A DNA stretch of 64,000 nt. Source: Methylobacterium dankookense. GTDB taxonomy: Bacteria; Pseudomonadota; Alphaproteobacteria; Rhizobiales; Beijerinckiaceae. Below the pieces are notes generated by a model. It was not told where the DNA came from and ran no database searches. It saw nothing but the letters and a program-made list of their open reading frames with translations. Within the stretch, counting starts at the first letter, position 1, and each line of letters starts with the position of its first letter. The position numbers were made by a program, and so were the translations under genes. Positions 34,640-41,915 of this stretch are shown piece after piece. Location: contig NZ_CABFVH010000026.1 in assembly GCF_902141855.1 (NCBI RefSeq), forward strand, positions 18,394 through 82,393. Reading direction: 5' to 3'.

Positions 34640-35890
34640 ATGGCCCAGCTCACCGACGATTGCTTCGCCTTCGGCGCGAAGCTCATGCGGATCGAGGAGG
34701 CGGCCGCCCTCATCGCCGAGCGGATGCCGGTGCTCGCGGGCATCGAGACCGTGCCGCTCGCGGCGGCGGACGGCCGGATCGCGGCCGAGGACGTCTTCGC
34801 CGGGCACGACCTGCCGCCCTTCGCAAATTCCGCGGTGGACGGCTACGCCGTGCGCCATGCCGACCTCGCCCGCGCGGCCGAGACCGTGCTGCCCGTGAGC
34901 GGCCGGCTCGCCGCCGGCGCCGCGGCGGGGGCGGGGCTGGCCGGGGGCGCGATCCGCATCTTCACCGGCGCGCCGATGCCGCCGGGGGCCGACACGGTCT
35001 TCATGCAGGAGGACGTGCGCACGGAGGGCGGCCACGTCGTGCTGCCGCCGGGGCTGAAGCCCGGTGCGAATGCGCGGCCGGCCGGCGAGGATCTGGCCCG
35101 CGGCGGCCTCGCGATCCCCGCCGGCCGGCGTCTGCGCCCGCAGGATCTCGCCCTCGCCGCCGCCACGGGGCACGGGAGCCTCGCCGTCCGGCAGCGCCTG
35201 CGGGTCGCCCTGTTCTCCACCGGTGACGAGTTGGCGGAGCCCGGCACCCCCCTGCGGCCCGGGGCGATCCACGATTCGAACCGGGTGCTCCTCGCCGCCC
35301 TGCTCACCCGGCTCGGGGTCGTGGTGGCGGATCTCGGCATCCTGCCCGACGAGCCCGCGCACCTCGCCGGACGCCTCGCCGAGGCCGCGCGCGGCCACGA
35401 CCTGATCCTGACCTCGGGCGGCGTCTCGACCGGCGAGGAGGATCACGTGAAGGGCGCAGTCGAGGCGCAGGGGCGGCTGATGCTGTGGCGCCTCGCGATC
35501 AAGCCGGGCCGGCCGGTGGCGGTCGGGCTCGTCGGCAACACGCCCTTCGTCGGCCTGCCGGGCAACCCGGTCGCGGTCTACGTCACCCTGCTCTTCGTGG
35601 TGCGCCCGCTGCTGGCCCGCCTCGGCGGTGCGAGCCCCGACCTGCCGACGCCCCTGCCGGTGCGCTCCGCCTTCGCCTACCGCAAGAAGGCGGGCCGCCG
35701 CGAATTCGTGCGGGTCTGCCTCGTGCGCGGCGCCGACGGCGCCGTGGAGGCGCGGAAGTTCCCCCGCGACGGGGCCGGCATCCTGACCTCGCTCACGGGA
35801 AGCGACGGGCTGGTGGAGCTGCCCGACGACGCCACCGAGATCGCGGCGGGCGACACCCTGGCCTATCATCCGCACGCCCTGCTCTGGTGA
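34640..35890 (+). CDS. moeA: molybdopterin molybdenumtransferase MoeA
   Basis: A 416-residue canonical MoeA that inserts the metal oxyanion into adenylylated molybdopterin. Motifs: 'PPFANSAVDGYAVR' near 65, 'RIFTGAPMPPGADTVFMQED', 'FSTGDELAEPGTPL', 'LTSGGVSTGEEDHVK' and 'FVGLPGNPVAVYVT'. It is the last gene of the run that starts with fdh1B, and the only one of three MoeA-like proteins here with all motifs in their usual form. Confidence 0.95.
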   Translation: MAQLTDDCFAFGAKLMRIEEAAALIAERMPVLAGIETVPLAAADGRIAAEDVFAGHDLPPFANSAVDGYAVRHADLARAAETVLPVSGRLAAGAAAGAGLAGGAIRIFTGAPMPPGADTVFMQEDVRTEGGHVVLPPGLKPGANARPAGEDLARGGLAIPAGRRLRPQDLALAAATGHGSLAVRQRLRVALFSTGDELAEPGTPLRPGAIHDSNRVLLAALLTRLGVVVADLGILPDEPAHLAGRLAEAARGHDLILTSGGVSTGEEDHVKGAVEAQGRLMLWRLAIKPGRPVAVGLVGNTPFVGLPGNPVAVYVTLLFVVRPLLARLGGASPDLPTPLPVRSAFAYRKKAGRREFVRVCLVRGADGAVEARKFPRDGAGILTSLTGSDGLVELPDDATEIAAGDTLAYHPHALLW

Positions 35891-35922
35891 GCGGGCGATC
35901 CGGGCCTGCGTCCCGGTCGCGC

Positions 35923-36042
35923 TCAGGGCTCCTTCCAGGCCTTGGCGATCTGATCGGTGAGCGGCTTGGTGAGGTCGGAGAGGACGGAGCGCTCGCCGAT
36001 CTGCATATGCGCCTCCACCGGCATGCCCGGCACGATCAGCAT
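35923..36042 (-). pseudogene. C-terminal remnant of a HlyD-family type I secretion membrane fusion protein
   Basis: The minus-strand frame ends with about 39 residues reading 'MLIVPGMPVEAHMQIGERSV' followed by 'LSDLTKPLTDQIAKAWKEP'. This is the familiar end of HlyD/PrtE-like adaptor proteins (usually 'LVPGMPVE.FI.TGERT..SYLLKPL.DQ'). The upstream barrel and coiled coil are missing and the frame becomes unrelated beyond about 36060. It is therefore a scar of a lost secretion operon. Confidence 0.75.
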
Positions 36043-36504
36043 GGCCGGCTCTGGCTCAGATAAATGTCCACACTGCCTAGGGCACGTCCACACCTTCGGA
36101 GCGGAGCCTGGAGCGGCTTCGAGGCCCGAAGAGCTTGGCCGTCTATCCGGGGTGGGAAATTAGGATTGTCAAAAACGGCCCGAATATGTCCTGAATCCAA
36201 TAGGATGTGCTTGCGTCGATCGCGATCGGTGACTGCCGGTCGATGGCCATTCGCTCGCGTAGGCGTATTGCTCGGGCGTCCCGCGGCTCGGTGAGCCAGG
36301 CGAAGTTCCGCCACGCCGCTGTGCTGACTTTTGGGGCTCCGAACAGGGATACAGGTCGTCGAAGCTCGCAGATCGGCTGGCTTGGATACAAAATTCGACG
36401 CCTCATCTGCAAATCGAGGCCGAATTATCTGACGCTCTGTCGGGTGTTAACGATTTGTTAACCATTCGTCCTGAGGTTGCCGATGTGCGTGGAGGAATTT
36501 TGCC
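36043..36504. other. gene-poor, lower-GC stretch
   Basis: No protein is convincing. A minus-strand frame at 36143-36412 reads like coding sequence in places ('WLTEPRDARAIRLRERMAID') but has no recognisable family or good start. Base composition is clearly less GC-rich than the flanks, which with the HlyD remnant suggests decayed or acquired DNA. The promoter of the small gene at 36505 probably lies in the AT-rich 36420-36480. Confidence 0.5.
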
Positions 36505-36753
36505 ATGCCGAATCAGAGCTGTCGTGCAGTCGAAGGAATACGATCCTCTTCGGACGATGGGCAATCGACGTATCGCGTCTATAGATTGTCGCGCTGCGAT
36601 CGAATCGTGGCTGCGGAAGTCTTGGACGTCATCACCGATGCGGAGGCCGTTGATGCCGTCCGGTCCATGGTCGGCGCCTTCGTCCTCGAATTGTGGGAGC
36701 GGGCGCGCTTCCTCGGCCGCTTCGAGCCCGTGCTTCCGTCGCCGCCGCGTTAG
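36505..36753 (+). CDS. small hypothetical protein
   Basis: An 82-residue protein. It has a good GGAGG nine bases before the ATG. The sequence has a compact pattern ('YRVYRLSRCDRIVAAEVLDVITDAEAV', then 'AFVLELWERARFLGRFEP') common to short Methylobacterium proteins of unknown role, where 'LWERAR' appears to be a conserved end motif. Its TAG stop is also the first bases of a dispersed hairpin repeat. Confidence 0.65.
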   Translation: MPNQSCRAVEGIRSSSDDGQSTYRVYRLSRCDRIVAAEVLDVITDAEAVDAVRSMVGAFVLELWERARFLGRFEPVLPSPPR

Positions 36754-36850
36754 AGCCGTTCCCGATCGCGTTGCAATCAGGAACGGCTCCAACGCATTGT
36801 TTTGACGCGTTCTCCTGCACCGAACGAACTGGTGTCCCCTTCGGTGGAAT
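36750..36850 (+). repeat. GAGCCGTTCC dispersed repeat, copy 1
   Basis: It begins with TTAGAGCCGTTCCCGA, forms a perfect 10-bp stem (GAGCCGTTCC at 36753-36762 with GGAACGGCTC about 17 bases on), and continues with 'GTTTTGACGCGTTCTC'. An inverted copy lies at 56225-56319. The stop codon of the preceding small gene is inside the repeat. Confidence 0.75.
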
Positions 36851-37230
36851 GCGCTCCAGGAGCCGCGTGAACGCCCTGTGATCGTCTGGCTCAGGGGCGT
36901 CGACGTTCCGTGCCTTCCGGTCCGGGCTCGCATCCCGCTCGGCGGGCCGCGCCTTTGCGGCCTGTGGCGTTTGCCCTCTCTGAAGGGCAAATAGAAAGTC
37001 TCGCGGCTTACGCAGCGGATGATGGTGGCTGGTCGCCTGAAGCGAGCCGCCATCGGAAGTGACACGCCGCCACGCATGGCGCTAAACGCCGCGAGCAGCT
37101 TGAGCGCTCCCCGCCGACATGGATGCCGGGTCGGTGCGAAGGAGCGCGTGAGATCAATGATCCGGGGGCGTGGCCTGATCCTGCGCGATCGGGCTTGGGC
37201 TCCGGGTGCAATCCGCGGGAGAGAGCGGTG
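36754..37230. other. intergenic region with repeat and terminator-like hairpin
   Basis: Besides the GAGCCGTTCC repeat, it holds a perfect 8-bp hairpin at 36970-36991 (TTTGCCCT, 6-base loop, AGGGCAAA) followed by TAGAAAG. I find no convincing gene; frames here are short and lack family signals. Confidence 0.5.
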
Positions 37231-37476
37231 GTGTCGCGTATCGATGAATTGAAGGGTGATCCCGCGTTCCGCGAGGCCGTGCATGCCGTGCGCGGCGCGG
37301 CGAGTATTCTGAGCGGACGCGCCGTGACCCATGAGGAGGCTGAGCTTCTGGTGAGCTTCGCGCTCGCGGCCTATGCGAATGCCGGTGGCCTGTCCGAGCC
37401 GAGCCTGAGCCGTCTCGCGCGGTTCTCCAACAAGCTGCCTCCCGAAGAGAGCTTCGAGAGCCTGTTGAAGCACTGA
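37231..37476 (+). CDS. small hypothetical protein
   Basis: An 81-residue helical protein ('RIDELKGDPAFREAVHAVRGAA', 'AELLVSFALAAYANAGGLSE', 'LSRLARFSNKLPPEESFESLL'). No family was recognised. Two GTG codons (37228 and 37231) follow GGGAGAG at 37217-37223; spacing favours the second. The open frame extends further upstream without start signals. The TGA stop is the first codon of a 105-base repeat whose other copy also begins at a stop codon. Confidence 0.6.
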   Translation: MSRIDELKGDPAFREAVHAVRGAASILSGRAVTHEEAELLVSFALAAYANAGGLSEPSLSRLARFSNKLPPEESFESLLKH

Positions 37477-37578
37477 TACCGCGTCCGGTTGATCAGCCCG
37501 GACGCGGTATCGGCCAAGCCCGCGCGGCGCTTGAGCGAAGGCGACATCCGCCATCCCGAAGGGATCACCCGGATGGCG
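37474..37578 (+). repeat. 105-bp dispersed repeat beginning at a stop codon, copy 1
   Basis: It starts with the TGA of the preceding gene. It forms a 14-bp perfect stem (GATACCGCGTCCGG and its complement), then a second region with CATCCG/CGGATG around ATCCC-GAA-GGGAT. The copy at 63319-63423 has the same length, with seven differences, several of which are compensatory. Confidence 0.9.
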
Positions 37579-37623
37579 TATGAGGAGCCGCTCCCGTCGA
37601 AAGGCAGGGGACAGCCGCTCGCT

Positions 37624-38274
37624 TCAATCCGCGGCCTCACCGCACCGGTGTCGGCCGCCTTCGATCAGGCGCAGCGTCATCCGTTCGATGCGCGCACGCC
37701 TCCGCTCCAGACTATGCGATGACGATCCGTGGGGCCGGTATTCGGCTGCATCGGATGCCGGTGCGGGTCTGTCCGAATAGGTCTGCCGTATCGCGGCAGA
37801 CGTGCCTTTGCCTGGAATCCCGTGCGCGTTGAAAATCGAGAGGCGCGACTTCACGATTCCAGCGAGGGCTGGGCTGAGCGTGGTTCGGCCGGCGAGTGCC
37901 GTCAGGTGATCCTGCGACCGCAGCTGCGCGATCGCCTCGAGATCCTCCTCGGAGATCAGCGGCGAGCGTTTCAGGAGCGGCCCGGCCACCTCGACCTCCA
38001 GGTCGTAGGCGAGGTGCGTCACCGTCCGGACCGGGCCGCTCTCCACGGAAGCCAGGATCGCGGCGAGTTGCGCGCGCACGCTGAGCCGCTCCGTGCGCGC
38101 CAGGATGAGGAGCGCGCCGTCGCAGATCCGGGCCTCCATCGTGCTGAGTGAGCGCCCGAAATTGCTGCTGAGGAAATGACCGGAGAAGGCCAGCGCGGCG
38201 GCCTCGCTGGTGTTGGCGGCGATGCGGGCGACCAGCAATTCGGCGGCGCTCAGTTCCTCCGGATCCAGCGTCAT
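37624..38274 (-). CDS. DUF2336 family protein, short
   Basis: A 216-residue protein that reads as a DUF2336 N-terminal part: 'LSAAELLVARIAANTSEAAALAFSG', 'RICDGALLILARTERLSVRAQLAAILA', 'AYDLEVEVAGPLLKRSPLISEEDLEAIA'. DUF2336 proteins are often 300-400 residues, and this one loses similarity after about residue 150 and ends in an Arg/Ser-rich tail. It may be truncated. One member of the wider group is a general stress anti-anti-sigma-like HEAT protein, but function here is unknown. Start taken at ATG 38274; an ATG at 38286 is also in frame. Confidence 0.65.
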   Translation of the reverse strand: MTLDPEELSAAELLVARIAANTSEAAALAFSGHFLSSNFGRSLSTMEARICDGALLILARTERLSVRAQLAAILASVESGPVRTVTHLAYDLEVEVAGPLLKRSPLISEEDLEAIAQLRSQDHLTALAGRTTLSPALAGIVKSRLSIFNAHGIPGKGTSAAIRQTYSDRPAPASDAAEYRPHGSSSHSLERRRARIERMTLRLIEGGRHRCGEAAD

Positions 38275-38796
38275 GAGAGCCTCCACGCGTGCCGCCGGGG
38301 AGGCGGCGCGGGGGCAGCCTCACCCTTCTTTCGAGGGTCGCGTTACCGCATAAATAACCTAAACGAGCCTTTACGGGATGCGGCGAAGTTTAATGATAGG
38401 CAAGATCTTTGCAAGATTGCAGAAAGAAAAACTCGATATGAATGCTTAGGATCGGATGGATGTCATGAATGTTGTTTTGTGCTTGGGCGCGATTTGTAGA
38501 GCGATCGGTTGGGTGTTTTGAAAAAATCTTTGACACATCCTTCCCGCGCATCCCGCGCGCTTTGCAGGTCTCCATCCGCGGGGTGATGGCGCGAGCACCG
38601 GCGCCGCGGCGCTCCCGTGCGGTCGATCTCGCAGGTGCGGGAGCGCACATGTTGCAGTGAACCATGCCGGAGCCGGTTCCGTTGACCGGATGCATTCGGC
38701 CAGACCGGGGCGACCAAGACCGCCAGAGCACGATCTTTCTCGGCCACCTTCGACCGGATGGTTTCCTCAAGACAGGTTTCGACACAGGAGATCATC
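38275..38796. other. AT-rich divergent intergenic region
   Basis: About 520 bases between two divergent genes. The part from 38340 to 38535 is markedly AT-rich compared with everything around it, with runs such as GAAAGAAAAA and TTTTGAAAAAA. I see no supported gene. It probably contains promoters for both neighbours and could hold a small RNA or an integration scar. Confidence 0.5.
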
Positions 38797-39030
38797 ATGA
38801 CCACCCGTTCCACCCGCACCCTCGCCGCGGCCCTCGTCGCCGCCGTCGTCGCGACTCCGGCCTTCGCGCAGGGCATCGATTCCCGGCACAGCCCGTATCC
38901 GGCCTCGGCCTATCCCGGCTTCGTGGCGGCGGGCCATGGGCCGGCGAAGGCCGGCCGCGCCACGGCCCCGGCCTACCGCTTCTCCGGCCAGCATGCCGGC
39001 GGCCCGGCCGACCTCATGATCCGCAACTGA
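38797..39030 (+). CDS. small exported protein
   Basis: A 77-residue protein with a strong signal peptide ('TRTLAAALVAAVVATPAFA' then 'QGIDSRHSPYPAS'). The mature ~50 residues are Gly/Ala/Tyr-rich with no Cys, and probably unstructured. AGGAG lies six bases before the ATG. No family recognised. It would be periplasmic. Confidence 0.7.
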   Translation: MTTRSTRTLAAALVAAVVATPAFAQGIDSRHSPYPASAYPGFVAAGHGPAKAGRATAPAYRFSGQHAGGPADLMIRN

Positions 39031-39077
39031 GGGTTTGAAAGCCCGGACGTCCGGGTTCCGGACTCTACCGGCGTCGC

Positions 39078-39785
39078 TCAGCCGCGCCGGTAGAGTCCGG
39101 TGAAGCTCACGTTCATCCCGCCGCAGGCGCTGTTGCTCTCCACAAGAAGGAAGGGCGGCAGCAGGCGCATTCTGATGCTGCAGGCCGTGTAGTCGTCCGG
39201 GCTGTAGCGCGGCACCACGCCCTTCTCGCCGTCCGTGAAGGCGAGCGCCGCACCCTCGGGCTTCGCGTCCACCGCGAACGAGCCCATGTTCACCGCTCCC
39301 CGCTTCACCCGGTCCGGGTCGAGGGCGCCGTAGGTGGCGTCGCCCGCAAGCGCCAGGCCTGCGCCCTTCCGGCTGATGCGGATGCGATGCTCCGGGCCGC
39401 CGCTCCAGGCGCCGGCCCAGTCGTCGGGGCCCGGCGCGGCGGCCGGCGGCATCTCCGTGAGCGCCGCGCGCGGCAGCCAGCCGGAGCGGGTCGCGCCCTT
39501 GGCGCCGACATAGGTGGCGCAGACGAAATCGCCCCGCGCCGGACCGACGAGGACAGCGTTGCCGGCGACGAGATAGGCCTTCTCCCGGCAGGCGGCGGCC
39601 GTGCCGGGGCAGCCCGCGGCCGCGCTCGCCGACTTCACGAAGGGCACGCGCTCCGGCCCGGCCACCGTGGCGAGCGCCACCGGCTTGTCGAGATCGACCG
39701 CGTCGAAGCAGTCGCCTTCGCCCGCCCGGGCGGCCGCGGAGAGGAGCAGGGCGGCGAGTGCCGCGCCGGCGCGAAGGGGCGTCAT
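39078..39785 (-). CDS. secreted hypothetical protein
   Basis: A 235-residue protein with a signal peptide ('RAGAALAALLLSAAARA'). The first half resembles a bacterial SH3-like module ('REKAYLVAGNAVLVGPARGDFVCATYVGAKGATRSGWLP'), which would bind cell-wall peptides. The second half ('WAGAWSGGPEHRIRISRKG') is a beta-rich domain. Seven Cys suggest disulfides. It overlaps the amidase gene upstream by four bases (ATGA), so a cell-wall role is a fair inference. Confidence 0.75.
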   Translation of the reverse strand: MTPLRAGAALAALLLSAAARAGEGDCFDAVDLDKPVALATVAGPERVPFVKSASAAAGCPGTAAACREKAYLVAGNAVLVGPARGDFVCATYVGAKGATRSGWLPRAALTEMPPAAAPGPDDWAGAWSGGPEHRIRISRKGAGLALAGDATYGALDPDRVKRGAVNMGSFAVDAKPEGAALAFTDGEKGVVPRYSPDDYTACSIRMRLLPPFLLVESNSACGGMNVSFTGLYRRG

Positions 39786-40549
39786 CGTGCAGGATCCTCG
39801 GTGGCCGGCAGCGCCGCGATCAGGTCGCGCAGCGTGGTGATGGTCGAGGCGTCGGCGACGCCGTCGACCCGTGCGGGGCGGAAATGGCGCTGGAAGGCCC
39901 GCACCACGGCTTCCGTGCGCGCGTCGAAGCTGCCGGTCACGGGCACCTCGTAGCCGTAGAGCGCGAGCATGGCCTGGAGCGCCTCCACCGGCTGGCCGGC
40001 ATCGCCACGGGCGAAGAAGCGTCCGTCGCGGATCGGGACCGGGGGCACGACATGGCCGACGCCCTCCGCCGCGAGCCGCGCCCAGGGAAAGGTCTCGCCG
40101 GGATCGTCCTTGCGCTCGGGCGCGATATCGGAATGGCCGAGCACGCGCGCGGCCGGGATGCTCCAGCGCCCGACGATGTCCCGCGCCAGCGCGATCACCG
40201 CCGCGATCTGCGCCTCGGGATAGGGGGCGAGCGCGCCCTCCGCGTGGCCGGGATGGACGATCTCGATGCCGAGCGAGCGCGAGTTTACGTCGCGCCAGCC
40301 CTTCCAGGCGCTCGCGCCCGCGTGCCAGGCGCGCCGGCTCTCGGGCACCATCTGCACGATGCGCCCATCCTCCAGCACGACGTAATGGGCGGAGACCTCG
40401 GCGGTGGCGTCGCCGAGCCGCCCGATCGCCGCGGCGGCGCTCTCCATGCCGGTATAGTGCAGGATCAGCAGGTCGGGCCGCGGCCCCTTCCGCTCGCCGT
40501 GGTTCGGCGAGGGGATGACCTGGGTGGCGAGCGGGCTGTCGGTCCTCAC
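39782..40549 (-). CDS. N-acetylmuramoyl-L-alanine amidase, AmpD family
   Basis: A 255-residue zinc amidase that removes the peptide from (anhydro)muramic acid. Amidase_2 domain: zinc His in 'LILHYTGM', 'SAHYVVLEDGRIVQMVPE', 'NSRSLGIEIVHPG', and 'LGHSDIAPERKDDPG' supplying the second His and the Asp. A C-terminal peptidoglycan-binding domain spans about 190-250 ('EALQAMLALYGYEVPVTGSFDARTEAVVRAFQRHF'). There is no signal peptide, as in cytoplasmic AmpD recycling enzymes. It starts with GTG 40549, overlapping the stop of the J-domain gene. Confidence 0.92.
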   Translation of the reverse strand: MRTDSPLATQVIPSPNHGERKGPRPDLLILHYTGMESAAAAIGRLGDATAEVSAHYVVLEDGRIVQMVPESRRAWHAGASAWKGWRDVNSRSLGIEIVHPGHAEGALAPYPEAQIAAVIALARDIVGRWSIPAARVLGHSDIAPERKDDPGETFPWARLAAEGVGHVVPPVPIRDGRFFARGDAGQPVEALQAMLALYGYEVPVTGSFDARTEAVVRAFQRHFRPARVDGVADASTITTLRDLIAALPATEDPAR

Positions 40550-41271
40550 TGCGACGCGCCCTCGGCCTCGATGCGGTCGTAGGCCGCGTTGATGGCGGCG
40601 AGCCGCTTGGTGGCGATCGCCACCGCCTCCGGCGGCAGGCCGCGGGCGATGGCCCGGTCCGGATGATTCTCGGAGACGAGCTGGCGGTGGCGCGCCTTCA
40701 CGGCCGCGGCATCCGTGCCGCGCTCCAGGCCGAGGACGAGGTAGGGGTCGTCGGCGAGCCGGACATGGCGGGCGGCGATGCGGCGGAAGGCCGCCTCGTC
40801 GAGGCCGAAGATCTCGGCGACCGCGTTGAGATAGCGCTCCTCGGCCTCGTGGATCGCCCCGTCCGCGGTGGCGATGTGGAACAGGCCGTCGAGCACGTCC
40901 TCGAGCAGCGCCGGCTCCTCGCTGAAGGTGGCGGCGAGCTGGCTGGCATAGGCCTCGAAGCCGGCGGTGGTGGTCTTGGCGAGATCGAACAGGCGCTCGA
41001 CGCCGGCCCGCTCGGCGGGCTCGACCTGCACCACCTTGCCGAAGGCCTCGACCTCGGAGGGCGTCACCACCCCGTCGGACTTCGCCATCTTGGCGGCGAG
41101 CGCCACGAGGCCGGTGGTGAAGACCACGTCGCGGGGCGTGCGCCCGAACGGCGCGCCCTCGCGGTCGATCAGGTAGTGGCCGGCCACGCCGCCTGCGAGC
41201 GCCCCGAGCGGGCCGCCGATCGCCAGGCCGAGCCCCGCGCCGCCGATCTTGCCCCACAGCCCCGCGCTCAT
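40546..41271 (-). CDS. TerB-DnaJ (DjlA-like) protein
   Basis: A 241-residue protein. A Gly-rich N-terminal segment ('GKIGGAGLGLAIGGPLGALAGGVAGHYL') could insert in or associate with the membrane. It is followed by a TerB-type helical domain (about 45-160) and a C-terminal J domain ('DPYLVLGLERGTDAAAVKARHRQLVSENHPDRAIARG'). The 'HPD' that stimulates DnaK ATPase is intact. This is the layout of the co-chaperone DjlA. First gene of a coupled three-gene unit with the amidase and the SH3-like protein. ATG 41271 is preceded by Pro-rich non-coding sequence. Confidence 0.88.
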   Translation of the reverse strand: MSAGLWGKIGGAGLGLAIGGPLGALAGGVAGHYLIDREGAPFGRTPRDVVFTTGLVALAAKMAKSDGVVTPSEVEAFGKVVQVEPAERAGVERLFDLAKTTTAGFEAYASQLAATFSEEPALLEDVLDGLFHIATADGAIHEAEERYLNAVAEIFGLDEAAFRRIAARHVRLADDPYLVLGLERGTDAAAVKARHRQLVSENHPDRAIARGLPPEAVAIATKRLAAINAAYDRIEAEGASQ

Positions 41272-41371
41272 CGCGTCTCGGTCCGGGCTCGGGGGAAGGG
41301 GAGGGGCATCGTCGGGTCGCGGGCGCTGGTGGAGGGCCGCGAGGGATAGCCGCTTCGGCCGCGACGAGAAA

Positions 41372-41397
41372 GGGCCGGAGCCGTCGGGCTCCGGCCC
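41372..41397 (-). terminator. intrinsic terminator of the glycine-zipper gene
   Basis: A perfect 11-bp GC-rich stem (GGGCCGGAGCC and its complement) with a 4-base loop. Read on the minus strand it is followed by TTTCT. It lies 55 bases after the lipoprotein stop and 100 bases before the J-domain gene start. Confidence 0.75.
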
Positions 41398-41451
41398 CCG
41401 ATCATGCGGAAGGCGCAAAGGACGGCCCCGCTTCGGGCCGCCGCCTCCCGA

Positions 41452-41721
41452 TCAGCGGCAGTACACGTCGCCGTAGGCGTCGCGGTAGGTGCCGTAGGGG
41501 CAGCGCGGGGCGGTCGAGGCGCCGACGATCGCGCCGCTGGCGCCCCCGATCGCGGCACCCGCCAACGCGCCGCCGGCCCGGCCGGTGGCGAGGCCGCCCA
41601 CCGCCGCGCCGAGGCCGGCGCCGAGGGCGGCGCCGCCGAGCGCGCGGTCCTGCGGCGTGTTGCAGGCGGCGAGCGACAGGGCCATGGCGCCGGCGAGGGC
41701 GGCGCTGACGAGCTTCTTCAT
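41452..41721 (-). CDS. glycine-zipper lipoprotein
   Basis: An 89-residue lipoprotein. The signal peptide 'MKKLVSAALAGAMALSLAA' ends in a lipobox with Cys20. The mature part is a glycine zipper ('LGGAALGAGLGAAVGGLATG', 'GALAGAAIGGASGAIVGAS') as in outer-membrane 17-kDa-antigen-like proteins, then 'CPYGTYRDAYGDVYCR' with two Cys. It is probably in the outer membrane. It has its own terminator. Confidence 0.85.
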   Translation of the reverse strand: MKKLVSAALAGAMALSLAACNTPQDRALGGAALGAGLGAAVGGLATGRAGGALAGAAIGGASGAIVGASTAPRCPYGTYRDAYGDVYCR

Positions 41722-41915
41722 GGTTCAGACTCCCTTGTGCGGTCCGGCGTGTCGCCGCCCTGCGGTCCGTTGTGGTGCGGCCCGAGCTTAGCCGTTATGA
41801 CCGTGGAATGCGCGCCACACGGCCAAGGTTCCGTCAGGGCGGCATCGTGGCGGGATCAAGCCTTCCCTTTTGTCACGCCCGCCCCAACATCCGGGCCTGA
41901 CCGTTCGAGGACACC

